DNA from: Planctomycetota bacterium
GTDB taxonomy: Bacteria > Planctomycetota > UBA1135 > GCA-002686595
Direction of reading: 5' to 3'
Length of the DNA: 64,000 bases
Assembly (NCBI GenBank): GCA_016709875.1
Contig: JADJLZ010000010.1
Span: forward strand, 186,001 to 250,000
The notes under the pieces were generated by a model that worked only from the letters and a program-made list of their open reading frames with translations, had not been told where the DNA came from and ran no database searches. Below are positions 1-8,542 of this stretch, piece after piece. The position numbers and the translations under genes are program-made. How positions within the stretch are numbered: position 1 is the first letter of the stretch; every line of letters begins with the position of its first letter.

Positions 1-962
1 GCCTGCAAACGCACGTTCTCGACGTAGACGTTTCGCGTCGACTACGGCCTGAAACGCGTCTCACTCGACGTGAAGATCTTCCTCGCGCTGATCTCGAAGG
101 TGACGCAGCGCCAGATCGCGAAGACCCATCACTGCACGCTGCGCACGGTCGCGCGGCGACTGGATCTCTTCGGCTAGCAAGGCCGCGGATTCCACGAGTG
201 GCGCATGCGCATGCGCGGGATCGCGACGCCCTGGGAGGGGCAGTTCCAGCTCGACGAGCTCGAGACCTTCGAGCACAACCGCCGCTTGAAACCGGTCACC
301 GTGCCCGTGCTCGTGCACAAGCCGAGCTACTGCATCCTGCACGCGGAGGTGGGCACGCTTCCGGCGCGGAAACCGCTCTCGAAAGCGAACCTGGCCAAGC
401 TCGCGCGCTACGAACAGCTCGAAGGCGACGTCAAGCGCAAGAGCGAGTCACGCGAGAAGATGACGCGCTGCTTCGAGTGCTCGCGCGCGTTTGCGATCCG
501 AAGGCGAAGGTCTTCGTCGGTACCGACGAGAAGCACACCTACGGCGTCGCGCTGAAGCGCCTCTTCGGCGAGCGTCTCGTGCACCAGAAGACGCACTCGG
601 CGTGCCGCGCAGCTACAAGAACCCGCTCTTCCCGATCAACCACACCTTCGCGATGCTGCGCGACAACCTGAGCCGCCTCGTGCGGCGCAACTGGGGCGCG
701 TCGAAGAAGCGCGAGAAGCTCGAGAGCCACCTGTGGATCTATCTCGCCTGGCGCAACTACGTGCGGCCGATCACCAACCGCAATCACACGCAGACCGCGG
801 CGATGGTCGCGGGCCTTTGCCCACGGATGCTCGAGGTGACCGACCTGCTCGCGGTCAGGATGTTCGATTCCAAGCGCGCACAGCGAAGGGCGGCAGAGTC
901 CCCTGAGGGGCGCCCCCCCCGGGGCCGCCGGAAACAACTTCCGGCACTGCGATTCCAGTTCT
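1..962 (+). pseudogene. Decayed zinc-finger transposase remnant (5' end outside window)
   Basis: Recognisable protein homology runs through all three forward frames. Frame 1 reads ACKRTFS, then a stop at 25-27, a helical stretch with QRQIAKTHHCTLRTVARR, a second stop at 175-177, then DELETFEHNRRLKPVTVPVL. Near 480 the homology moves to the frame with VFVGTDEKHTYGVALKRLF, and near 600 to the frame with YKNPLFPINHTFAMLRDNLS and the following Trp/Arg-rich stretch, fading by about 860-960. The Cys/Arg start and the DELETF-like block resemble zinc-finger DDE transposases of the IS1/IS1595 kind; I infer the family from pattern only. Two stops and two frameshifts make it inactive. No terminal inverted repeats are visible because the left end lies outside the window. 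Confidence 0.6.
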
Positions 963-1046
963 GATCGAACGGGCGCCGATCCCATCGACCAGGGAATGCG
1001 TGGAGGTCCGGCAGGCCGTCCGCGCCCGATGGGGAAGACCACTCTC

Positions 1047-1946
1047 ATGCGAGCGGGCTTGGCAGCCCTGCTCCTCGGATTCGCTTCGTGCTGCGAACGC
1101 GAACTCGATTCCGTTGCGCCCTGCTATGCAGGCTCGGCGCAAACTCGCTACGAGGGCACGCTCGTGGGCGAGGACGGCGGGCGCATGCTGGCCGAGGGCA
1201 TCTGGCGTTTCTACTGGAGCAACGGAAAGCTCCAGGCGCTCGGCGAGTTCCGCGATGGCGAACCGCCGGGCGCCGCGGACGAACTCGATGAGCGCACACA
1301 GGTCCCGCGCGAGGGCCGCTCCGGCCACTGGCGCGAGTGGAGCTCCGAGGGCGTGCTGCTCTTCGAAGGCTGCTATGTCGCGGGCCTGCGCTCGGGACGC
1401 TGGACGAGCTGGTATCCCGACGGGACGCTGCGCGCGCGCGGGGACTACGTCGCCGGCAAGGAGAACGGCGTGCGCTGCACCTGGCACCCGAACGGTGCGC
1501 TCGCCACACGCGGGAGCTACGACTACGCCCGCAAGTCCGGCGTGTACCTGGAGTGGGATCCAGACGGCGTGCTGCGCCAGCGATCCGTGTGGGAGCTCGG
1601 AGAGCGCGAGGGGCTGGGCTGTGCCTGGGACGAGGCCGGCGTACGGCGCGAGGAGGCGGAGTACCACGACGGCCTGCTCGACGGCACGCGCAGCCTGTGG
1701 AACGTGCAGGGTGAGCTCACCTGCATCTCGCGCTACTCGGCCGGTGAGCTCGAAGGCGAGGAACGCCTCTTCCATCCGAACGGACAGGTGCGCGTGTGCG
1801 GCAGCTACGAACACGGCGAGCCGATCGGCACGTGGAGGGCCTGGGACGAGGGCGGGACGCAGATCTGGTCGCGCGAGGAGCGGTTGCCGCGCGCCGCGCG
1901 CGCTGAACTCGCCGCGAAGCTCGAGAAGCGCCAAACCGGCAAGTAG
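1047..1946 (+). CDS. MORN/YwqK-type repeat lipoprotein
   Basis: This 299-residue protein starts with a short signal ending in LGFASC, a plausible lipobox with Cys15, so it is probably an exported lipoprotein. The body consists of repeated units of about 22-24 residues with the pattern G-x-W-x-x-W-x-x-(D/N)-G-x-L-x-x-x-G-x-Y, for example WTSWYPDGTLRARGDY and CTWHPNGALATRGSY. That is the MORN-like repeat of the YwqK family. Such repeats bind partners or membranes; no enzyme activity is implied. An ATG at 1029 is an alternative start, but 1047 gives a compact signal peptide and has GGGGAAG upstream. The gene stands alone between the transposase remnant and the DTW-domain gene. Confidence 0.7.
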   Translation: MRAGLAALLLGFASCCERELDSVAPCYAGSAQTRYEGTLVGEDGGRMLAEGIWRFYWSNGKLQALGEFRDGEPPGAADELDERTQVPREGRSGHWREWSSEGVLLFEGCYVAGLRSGRWTSWYPDGTLRARGDYVAGKENGVRCTWHPNGALATRGSYDYARKSGVYLEWDPDGVLRQRSVWELGEREGLGCAWDEAGVRREEAEYHDGLLDGTRSLWNVQGELTCISRYSAGELEGEERLFHPNGQVRVCGSYEHGEPIGTWRAWDEGGTQIWSREERLPRAARAELAAKLEKRQTGK

Positions 1947-1977
1947 CGCTCGACGCGGATGCTGTATCCTCCGCCGC

Positions 1978-2637
1978 GTGGCAAAAGGCAGATCCACTCG
2001 TCGCTTTCGCGGTCAGCTGCGCGCGACCCTCGACCGCTGCGCGCGTTGCTTCCTGCACCTGCGCCTGTGCCTGTGCGCGAGCCTCGAGCCGCTGCCGGTC
2101 GCGACGCGCGTGGTCGTGCTGCGCCACCGCAAGGAGGCGCACAAGCCGACGAACACGGGCCGGCTCGTGCCGCTCACGCTCATGGGCGGCGAGATCCGCG
2201 TCTTCGGCGCACGCGACGAGGAGCTGGACACGACCGGACTCTTCACGGCCGAGCGGCGCACCGTGCTGCTCTTCCCGACGCCCGATTCGCGCCCGCTCGA
2301 GAGCGAGGCGGCCGATCCGCGGCCGGTGACGATGATCGTGCCCGATTCGGACTGGCGCCGCGCGCAGAAGCTCGCGCTGCGCGAGGAGAAGCTCGCGGAT
2401 GCGCAGCACGTTCATCTCCCGAGCGGCCCGCCCTCGATGTACAGGCTGCGCCACCATCCGGATCCGCGCTATCTGGCGACCTTCGAGGCCGTCGCGCGCG
2501 CGCTCGGGATCCTCGAGGGCGCGGAAGTGCAGGAGCGGCTCGAGCAGGTGTTCCGCGTGATGGTCGACCGCACCTTGTGGTCGCGCGGCCAGCTCGCCAG
2601 CGAGAAGGTCACGGGCGGGCTGCCGGAGCCGATCTAG
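1978..2637 (+). CDS. DTW-domain tRNA-uridine aminocarboxypropyltransferase
   Basis: The 219-residue product matches the DTW family, which adds a 3-amino-3-carboxypropyl group from S-adenosylmethionine to uridine in tRNA. An N-terminal CARCFLHLRLCLC cluster fits the family's CxxC...CxC zinc site. LLFPTPDSRPLES fits the conserved substrate loop, and IVPDSDWRRAQKL is the family signature. The signature reads D-S-D-W here where D-x-T-W is usual. The start is taken as GTG 1978, the only start that keeps the cysteine cluster without a long unrelated leader; no strong ribosome binding site is visible. A tRNA-Leu gene lies just downstream on the other strand. Confidence 0.75.
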   Translation: MAKGRSTRRFRGQLRATLDRCARCFLHLRLCLCASLEPLPVATRVVVLRHRKEAHKPTNTGRLVPLTLMGGEIRVFGARDEELDTTGLFTAERRTVLLFPTPDSRPLESEAADPRPVTMIVPDSDWRRAQKLALREEKLADAQHVHLPSGPPSMYRLRHHPDPRYLATFEAVARALGILEGAEVQERLEQVFRVMVDRTLWSRGQLASEKVTGGLPEPI

Positions 2638-2641
2638 GAGC

Positions 2642-2726
2642 TGGTGCGGGAAGGGGGAGTTGAACCCCCACGGGTTGCCCCACGGGATCCTAAGTCCCGC
2701 GCGTCTGCCGATTCCGCCATTCCCGC
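2642..2726 (-). tRNA. tRNA-Leu (anticodon UAG), CCA encoded
   Basis: Read on the minus strand, a seven-base acceptor stem GCGGGAA pairs with TTCCCGC. The anticodon stem is CGGGA/TCCCG with loop CTTAGGA, giving anticodon UAG, which reads CUN leucine codons. A class II variable arm (GGG-CAA-CCC) and a T arm GGGGG-TTCAACT-CCCCC follow. The discriminator is A and the CCA end is encoded (2642-2644). All helices are complete, so the gene looks functional. Confidence 0.95.
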
Positions 2727-2763
2727 AACGGCGCAGAGCATAGCGCGCGCGCGCGGGCGGCGC

Positions 2764-3855
2764 TCAGCGCGGCAGCTCGAGCGGCTCGAAGGAGAGCTCG
2801 TCGAAGTCGGTGATGCTGTCGGACTTGGTCCACAGGCCCACGCGTCCGCGGCGGAAGTAGGTGTCGTAGGACGTCGCCGTGACCTTGCCGTCGAGCGTCG
2901 CGCTGAGCTTGGGGCCTTCGCAGCGGAACTCGAGTGTGTGCCACTGGGTGTCGTTCGTCGGCGCGGGCACGGCGGCGCCGGGCAGCGTCGTGCGCAGGCC
3001 GTTCACGGTGCGGAAGATGCGCAGGTCGGCCTCGGCCTGGTTCGCGCGCGCGACGAGATAGTTGCCCGGGTCCTGGTAGTGCAGCACGACGCCTGCCGCG
3101 CGATCGGCTTTGCCGCCGGAGTAGCGGAAGCGCACGCGCGCGACGACGTTGGCGGCGTCGAAGTCCTTCGCGATCAACATCGGGAAGCGCGAGCCGGTGC
3201 GGTCGTCGTCGGCTTGGCGCACGAAGTGTCGTGAGCCTTCCGCGAGCACCTGCCAATCGCCCATGCGGCCGCGTCCGCCGAGCAGGCTCTCGAGCGCCGC
3301 GGGGAGCGCGCTGCCGCCGCTCTCGAAGTCGAAGCCGAGCGCAGTCTTCGTCATCGGCGCGAGCGGCAGGTCGGGGAACTGTTCGTCCTCGTCCTCGTCC
3401 TCCGCGGGCCGGTGGCCGATGGTCGCGGCGAGCTTCAGCTCCTGGCCGTCGCGGCGCAGCGCGAGCTCGACCTGCTGGCCGCTGCGGTGCGCGCGCACCG
3501 CGCGCGCGAGCGAGGTCTTCGAGTCGAGCACGAGCGAATCCATCCGCAGCAGCAGGTCGCCCTCGCGCAGGCCGGCCGCCTCGGCGCCCGAATCGACGTA
3601 GACGTGGTCCACGTGCATGCCGCCGTCCTTGGGCGTCGCGTCGACGCCGAGGTAGGGCACGGGCATCAGCTGCTCGAGCAGCTGGCGCGCGTCGAGGTGC
3701 GCGCGCGTCGCCTGCGCATCGATCTGCGCGTCCATCGCGGCCAGCATGCGCAGGTGCAGCACGGCCGGATCGTCCTCGGCGGGCGGCGGCGTGGCGGGTG
3801 TCTGGGGAGGGACGAGCAGCAGCAGGAGGGGCAGCGTGGAGGGGAAGATTTGCAT
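2764..3855 (-). CDS. Exported PDZ protein with DUF1080-like C-terminal domain
   Basis: The 363-residue protein begins with a signal peptide (hydrophobic leucine run to about residue 20). A PDZ domain follows at about 65-150, with YLGVDA, the GLREGDLLLRMD loop and the ELALRRDGQ strand. After an acidic linker, residues about 190-360 look like a LamG/DUF1080-type jelly roll (AGVVLHYQDPGNYLVAR, WHTLEFRCEG, GRVGLWTKSD). PDZ domains bind protein C-termini; the jelly roll is a common carbohydrate-related fold in Planctomycetota. No catalytic residues of a trypsin-like protease are present. It is the last gene of the coupled unit that starts with the ABC importer, with only 4 bases between it and the HEAT lipoprotein gene. 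Confidence 0.7.
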   Translation of the reverse strand: MQIFPSTLPLLLLLVPPQTPATPPPAEDDPAVLHLRMLAAMDAQIDAQATRAHLDARQLLEQLMPVPYLGVDATPKDGGMHVDHVYVDSGAEAAGLREGDLLLRMDSLVLDSKTSLARAVRAHRSGQQVELALRRDGQELKLAATIGHRPAEDEDEDEQFPDLPLAPMTKTALGFDFESGGSALPAALESLLGGRGRMGDWQVLAEGSRHFVRQADDDRTGSRFPMLIAKDFDAANVVARVRFRYSGGKADRAAGVVLHYQDPGNYLVARANQAEADLRIFRTVNGLRTTLPGAAVPAPTNDTQWHTLEFRCEGPKLSATLDGKVTATSYDTYFRRGRVGLWTKSDSITDFDELSFEPLELPR

Positions 3856-3859
3856 GGGA

Positions 3860-5335
3860 TCACTTCTTCGGCGGGAGCAGTGCGGGGAGGCGTTCGCTCA
3901 GGAGCGTTGCGCGCGCCGCGTGGCGTGCGCTCGTCTGTGCGACGGTGGAGGTCTGGTTGGGATCGCCGGCGAGCGCGCGCCAGGCTTCGAGCGCCTGCTT
4001 CGCGCCCGGGGCATCCGCGTCCGCGCTCTGCGTGAGCCAGCGTTCGAGCGCAGTCTCCGCCGCGTCGTGGTCCGCGCCGGGTCGCGTCAGGCTCTCGACC
4101 AGCAGCGGCGCGACGAGCGCGCCCTGGCCCAGCTCGACGAGTGCCTCGGCCGCGGTCTGGCGCAGGTCGGGCGTGTCCGCGCTCTCGAAGAGCGTCCTCA
4201 GGGCGTCGATCGCAGGTTGTGAGCCGAGTGCACCGAGGGCGCGTGCGGCGGCGTGGCGCAGCTCGGCGCCGCGGCCCTTGTGCGTGCAGGCTACGAGCGC
4301 GGGCAGGCAGTCGCGGCAGCCGATCGCCGCGAGCGCCGTCGCGACCGCCGGCGCGGTGCGCGGCTCCTCGAGCGCCTTCACGAGCTCGGGACAGGCGGCG
4401 CTCGCGCGTGCGCCCATGCGCTCGAGCGACTGCGCCACGCAGGCGCGCAGGTGCGGCTCTTCCTCGTGCAGCGCGGCGACGAGCACATCGACGACCCACC
4501 ACGGGCTGCGTGAGAGCACGAAGCGCGCGTCGTCGACGTGCTTCAGGTCGAAGACGCCCAGATCCGCGACGCGCATCCAGATCTCGGCGCGCAGGGCGGG
4601 CGAGGGCTCCTCGCGCGGGACCTTGTGCTCGGTGTCCGCGCTGTTCCACGCGGCGTAGAGCGCGTCGGGATCGTCGAAACCGGCCTCGCGGGCGAGATTC
4701 GAGAGCATCGAGAGCGCGTGGTCGCGGATCTCAGGCGTGCGGCCGCCGGTGCCGAGCACGCGCAAGCCGTCGAGGCCCGAGTAGTTCCTGTGCTTGGCGA
4801 GCAGCGCGGCGATCCAGATCACCGTCTGCGCATCGGTCTCGTACTTGAGCTGTGCGCACATTCCCGGCACGACGACGTCGCTCGAGAGCCGGCCGAGCTC
4901 GAAGGCTGCGGTCTCGCGGATCCACGGCTCGTGCGAGGTCTGGATGTCGACGCGTTTGGCGAGCGCCTCCGCGGAGGCTTGCGTGTCGATCCCGCCGAGC
5001 ACCTCGATTGCGGAGCGCTTCTCCTCGTCGCCGCTCTTTGCGTCCGAGAGCAGCGCGTCGGCCGCGACGACGGCCGCGTCGGCCGAGCTGGCGATGTCCG
5101 CGAGCTCGAGTGCGCGCATCTTTCCCAGCAGGTGCGAGCGATCGACGATCTGGCTGCGCAGCCGCTCGACGAGCTTGGGCTCGAGCGCGGGCGGCTCCGC
5201 CGGCTTGGGCAGCGCGGCGAGTTCGGCCTTGTTGACGGCCCTGAGCTCGTAGGTCGAAGAGGGCGTCTGCTCGGACGGTGCCTGCTTGTGACAGGCGCCG
5301 AAGAGGCACAGCGCGAACAGCGCGACGAACCTCAT
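3860..5335 (-). CDS. HEAT-repeat lipoprotein
   Basis: A 491-residue lipoprotein: MRFVALFALCLFGAC is a clear signal with lipobox LFGAC (Cys15). From about residue 65 onward it is built of helical HEAT/PBS-lyase-like repeats, for example AVATALAAIGCRDCLPALV and AAARALGALGSQPAIDALR. These repeats usually form protein-binding superhelices. Its start overlaps the stop of the upstream five-heme cytochrome by four bases (5332-5335), which implies coupled translation and partnership. A single gene at 11398 fuses the same two modules, supporting an interaction between cytochrome and HEAT protein. The specific partner or process is unknown. Confidence 0.75.
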   Translation of the reverse strand: MRFVALFALCLFGACHKQAPSEQTPSSTYELRAVNKAELAALPKPAEPPALEPKLVERLRSQIVDRSHLLGKMRALELADIASSADAAVVAADALLSDAKSGDEEKRSAIEVLGGIDTQASAEALAKRVDIQTSHEPWIRETAAFELGRLSSDVVVPGMCAQLKYETDAQTVIWIAALLAKHRNYSGLDGLRVLGTGGRTPEIRDHALSMLSNLAREAGFDDPDALYAAWNSADTEHKVPREEPSPALRAEIWMRVADLGVFDLKHVDDARFVLSRSPWWVVDVLVAALHEEEPHLRACVAQSLERMGARASAACPELVKALEEPRTAPAVATALAAIGCRDCLPALVACTHKGRGAELRHAAARALGALGSQPAIDALRTLFESADTPDLRQTAAEALVELGQGALVAPLLVESLTRPGADHDAAETALERWLTQSADADAPGAKQALEAWRALAGDPNQTSTVAQTSARHAARATLLSERLPALLPPKK

Positions 5336-6312
5336 GGCCGCAGCTCCAGCTTCTTCACGAGGCGTGCCTCGTGCTCGGGGTCGGGATGCTCGGGATCAGC
5401 CCAGTAGGGCTTGAGCGAGTAGAAGAGCGCGACTTCGACCGGAGCGCTCGAGGAGGCCTCGGGGATCGGAATCGTGCGCGTCTCGTGCGCGGGCAGCAGC
5501 GTGTCCGGCAGCGCTTCGTGGTGGTACGGGCTGCGGAAACGGTAGACCTGCTTCCAGGGATGCTCGGCACCGTCGAGCGGGCGCCAGAAGACGTCCGCCG
5601 CGCGCGCGCGCTCCTCGGTGGGGAAGTGGTGGCCCGCGCCGACGTTCTCGATTTCGACCAGCCAGTGGTCGCCTTGCTTGTGGCCGCGGAAGTCGACGGC
5701 ACTCCTCACGAGTTCGATGTCGTGGCCGCCGAGCATGGTGTGGTCGCGGCCGGGCGAGCCGTCCGCGCGTTTCTTCATGTGGCAGTCGATGCAGCCTATG
5801 CCCTTCGCCGCGTAGTCCGTCGCGCGCCACTGCTTGGTCGTGTCGTGCTGGTCGTGGCACGAGGCGCAGAAGGCCGACGAGCCGAGGTCGCGCAGCGCGG
5901 TCGGCGCGCAGGGTGCGTCGGGCACCGTGCGCGTGCCCGCGACGCGGCCGCCAGAGGAGTGGCCCACGGGAAGTTCGTGGCAGGCGATGCAGTCGACGCC
6001 CTCGCCGCGGCGCGAGGTGCGCGGCAGCACGCGTTCGGCGATGCCGGTCGCGAACACGGGCTGCGGCGCGTGGCAGTCGATGCAGTCGGCGTTCTGGAAG
6101 TCGTTCGAGAGCGCGCGCACCTCCGGATCGCTCCAGGAGAGCGCGTGCCAGGAGACCGACCACTCGTCGTAGATCTGCTGGTGGCAACTGCGGCACTGCT
6201 CGGAGCTGGTGAAGTTGGCCGGCGGCTCGGCCTTGGGCGGCGGCGAGTGCAGGATCGCGACCAGCGCGACCGCGGCCAGGACGAGTGCCAGGAAGCCGAG
6301 TACGCGTCTCAT
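5332..6312 (-). CDS. Five-heme c-type cytochrome
   Basis: This 326-residue protein has an N-terminal membrane anchor or signal (residues 4-22) and five CxxCH heme c sites: CRSCH, CIDCH, CIACH, CASCH and CIDCH, all in the first 190 residues. The C-terminal part holds the motif NVGAGHHFPTE, shared with the cytochrome-HEAT fusion at 11398, and a beta-rich tail without hemes. Multiheme cytochromes of this type act outside the cytoplasmic membrane in electron transfer; the donor and acceptor cannot be told from sequence. It overlaps the ABC ATPase gene upstream and the HEAT gene downstream by four bases each. Confidence 0.85.
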   Translation of the reverse strand: MRRVLGFLALVLAAVALVAILHSPPPKAEPPANFTSSEQCRSCHQQIYDEWSVSWHALSWSDPEVRALSNDFQNADCIDCHAPQPVFATGIAERVLPRTSRRGEGVDCIACHELPVGHSSGGRVAGTRTVPDAPCAPTALRDLGSSAFCASCHDQHDTTKQWRATDYAAKGIGCIDCHMKKRADGSPGRDHTMLGGHDIELVRSAVDFRGHKQGDHWLVEIENVGAGHHFPTEERARAADVFWRPLDGAEHPWKQVYRFRSPYHHEALPDTLLPAHETRTIPIPEASSSAPVEVALFYSLKPYWADPEHPDPEHEARLVKKLELRP

Positions 6313-6986
6313 CGGGGTCCCTCCACGGGCAGGCCGGCTCGCATCCAGAGCGTGCGCGTCGCCAGGCGCTGCACCTCGCGCGGGTCGTGCGTGACCTGCA
6401 GCGTCGTGAGCCCGAGGCGCTGCTGCAGTTCCGCCAGGCGCGTGATCAGCGACTCGCGCAGTTCGGCATCGAGCGGGCCGAGCGGTTCATCGAGCAGCAG
6501 GATGCGCGGCTCCATCGCCAGCGCGCGCGCGAGCGCGAGGCGCTGCGCCTCGCCGCCGGAGAGCGCGCCGGGCTTGCGCTCTTCGAGGCCGGTGAGCTCG
6601 ACCAGCGCGAGCAGCTCGGCGATGCGTGCGGGCTGCTTCGCCCTGGGCATCCCGCGCGCGCGCAACACGAAGGAGAGCGTCTCGCGCGCGCTCATGTGCG
6701 GCCAGAGCGCACCGCCCTGGAAGAGCATGGCGACGCTGCGTTTCTCGGGCGCAAGGCGCAGGCGCGTGTCCTCGCTCGCGAGCGCGCCCAGGATCGAGAT
6801 CCGGCCCGTGTCGAGCTTCTGCAGGCCCGCGATCGCGCGCAGGAGCGTGGTCTTGCCGCAGCCCGAGGGCCCGACGATCAGGAGGTGCTCACCGGCCTCG
6901 AGTTCGAGATCGATCGGCCCGAGCACGACGCGGCCGCCGAGCTTCACGCTCGCCTTGTCGATGCGCAGGATCGGCTTCGAGCTCAT
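6309..6986 (-). CDS. ABC transporter ATP-binding protein (FbpC/PotA-like)
   Basis: A 225-residue ATPase with Walker A GPSGCGKTT, Q-loop MLFQGGALWPHM, signature LSGGEAQR, Walker B ILLLDEPLG and H-loop VTHD. It is the short form without the C-terminal regulatory domain found in many FbpC/MalK proteins. It powers the importer made with the permease upstream (four-base overlap at 6983-6986) and the binding protein at 8543. Its stop overlaps the cytochrome start (6309-6312). The family handles ferric iron, thiamine, polyamines or similar small solutes. Confidence 0.9.
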   Translation of the reverse strand: MSSKPILRIDKASVKLGGRVVLGPIDLELEAGEHLLIVGPSGCGKTTLLRAIAGLQKLDTGRISILGALASEDTRLRLAPEKRSVAMLFQGGALWPHMSARETLSFVLRARGMPRAKQPARIAELLALVELTGLEERKPGALSGGEAQRLALARALAMEPRILLLDEPLGPLDAELRESLITRLAELQQRLGLTTLQVTHDPREVQRLATRTLWMRAGLPVEGPR

Positions 6987-8521
6987 GCGGCTGCCTCCCA
7001 GCGCTCGCGACCGAAGGCGCTCCAGAGGATGCCCGGCAGCAGGATGAAGAACACGATCAGCAGCGCGAGCGCCGCCACGAAGTCGTCGCGGCCGAAATGG
7101 ATCGCGTTGTAGACGCGGAACATCGCCGTGCCGTTCGCGGCGGGCACGAGGATCGCCGCGTCGAGCTCGCGCATGCCGAAGACGAAGACCAGCGCCGCGC
7201 CGCCCAGGAGCGAGGTGCGCAGCGCCGGCTGCACGATCCCCGTGAGGCGCCGCAAGGGCCCCGCATTCGCGAGTTGCGCCGCTTCCTCGAGGTGCGGATC
7301 GAGCATCGCTGTCGCGCCCGCGCCCGCGAAGATCGGGAAGCAGGCGAAGCGGCCGATGTAGAGCAACACGACCATGGAACCGCTGGCGTAGAACAGGCCC
7401 GTCGCGGGGTGGTTCCAGAGCGCGATGTAGCCGATGCCGAAAAGGATCGCGGGCACGGCGAGCGGTGCCAGCACGAGCGGCTCGAGCCAGGCACTCGCGC
7501 GCGAGCGCTGCAGCGCGTGGCCGAGCACGAGCCCGGGCAGGAGCGAGATCAGCGCGGCCGCGCTCGAGTAGAGCAGGCTGCGCTGCAAGTCCGCGCGCCC
7601 GACCTCGACCGCGCGCGCGAAGGCGGCGCCGAAACCCGCGAAGCTCCAGCCGCGCGGCCCGCCGCCCGCTTCCCAACAAAGGCGCACGAGCGGCAGCGCC
7701 GCGGTCAGCGCCACGAGCACGAAGGCCAGCGCGAAGAGCGGCCAGCGCCACGCGCCGAGCGCCAGCGGTTGCGGCCTGCGAAAATCGCCGTCCCAAGTCG
7801 CGAGCGATCCGCGCCGGCGCAGCGCGAGCGCGGGCAACAACACGCACAGCGTCAACACGAGCAGCGGCAGCGCTGCCGCGACCGCCTTGCCGGGCGTGTG
7901 CACGCTCTGCCAGCTGGCGAAGATCTCGTCGGCGTAGACGTTCACCTTCGAGCCGATCGAGGTCATGTAGTCGGGCACCGCGAAGTCGTTGATTGCGAGC
8001 ACGAACGACAGGCAGGCCGCGCTCGCGGCCGCGGGCAGTACGAGCGGCAGCTCCATGCGCAGCGCCGAACGCAGGCCGCCGACGAGCAGTGCCGCCTCCT
8101 CGCGCCGCGCATCGATGCGCTCGAAGGCGCGGCCGCTGAAGACCGCAACCAGCGGGAAGGTGCCGACACCCAGCACCAGGATGATCGCGCCCGGCCCGCG
8201 CAACGCGTCGAACATCACCACCATCGTCATCGCCAGCATCACCGGCGGCACGAGCAGCGGCACGAGGCCCGCGTGGCGCAGGAAACGCGCGCAGGGCACG
8301 TCCGTGCGCGCGACCAGGAATCCGAAGGGCAGCCCGAGCACGAAGGCCAGCCCGGCCGAGCCCGCGCCGATCCAGCACGTGCGCACGAGGAGCGAGAGCG
8401 TGCGCGCGTCGAAGATCCCGCCCAGGTCGCTGCCGTCGATGCGCGCGAGCATCCACACGATCGGCACGAGGCCCGCGAGGACCAGCAGCGCAGTGCAGAA
8501 GAGGACCAGCGGGCGGCTCAC
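6983..8521 (-). CDS. ABC transporter permease, two fused BPD domains (FbpB/ThiP-like)
   Basis: A 512-residue integral membrane protein in which two binding-protein-dependent transport domains are fused head to tail, as in FbpB and ThiP. The first domain spans roughly residues 50-250 and the second 290-500; each has about six membrane segments and an EAA-like cytoplasmic loop (RREEAALLVGGLR and HLEEAAQLANAGP). It forms the channel of the importer with the ATPase that overlaps it by four bases and the lipoprotein binding protein encoded 21 bases upstream. Confidence 0.88.
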   Translation of the reverse strand: MSRPLVLFCTALLVLAGLVPIVWMLARIDGSDLGGIFDARTLSLLVRTCWIGAGSAGLAFVLGLPFGFLVARTDVPCARFLRHAGLVPLLVPPVMLAMTMVVMFDALRGPGAIILVLGVGTFPLVAVFSGRAFERIDARREEAALLVGGLRSALRMELPLVLPAAASAACLSFVLAINDFAVPDYMTSIGSKVNVYADEIFASWQSVHTPGKAVAAALPLLVLTLCVLLPALALRRRGSLATWDGDFRRPQPLALGAWRWPLFALAFVLVALTAALPLVRLCWEAGGGPRGWSFAGFGAAFARAVEVGRADLQRSLLYSSAAALISLLPGLVLGHALQRSRASAWLEPLVLAPLAVPAILFGIGYIALWNHPATGLFYASGSMVVLLYIGRFACFPIFAGAGATAMLDPHLEEAAQLANAGPLRRLTGIVQPALRTSLLGGAALVFVFGMRELDAAILVPAANGTAMFRVYNAIHFGRDDFVAALALLIVFFILLPGILWSAFGRERWEAAA

Positions 8522-8542
8522 GGGACGGTCATCCTGCGCACC

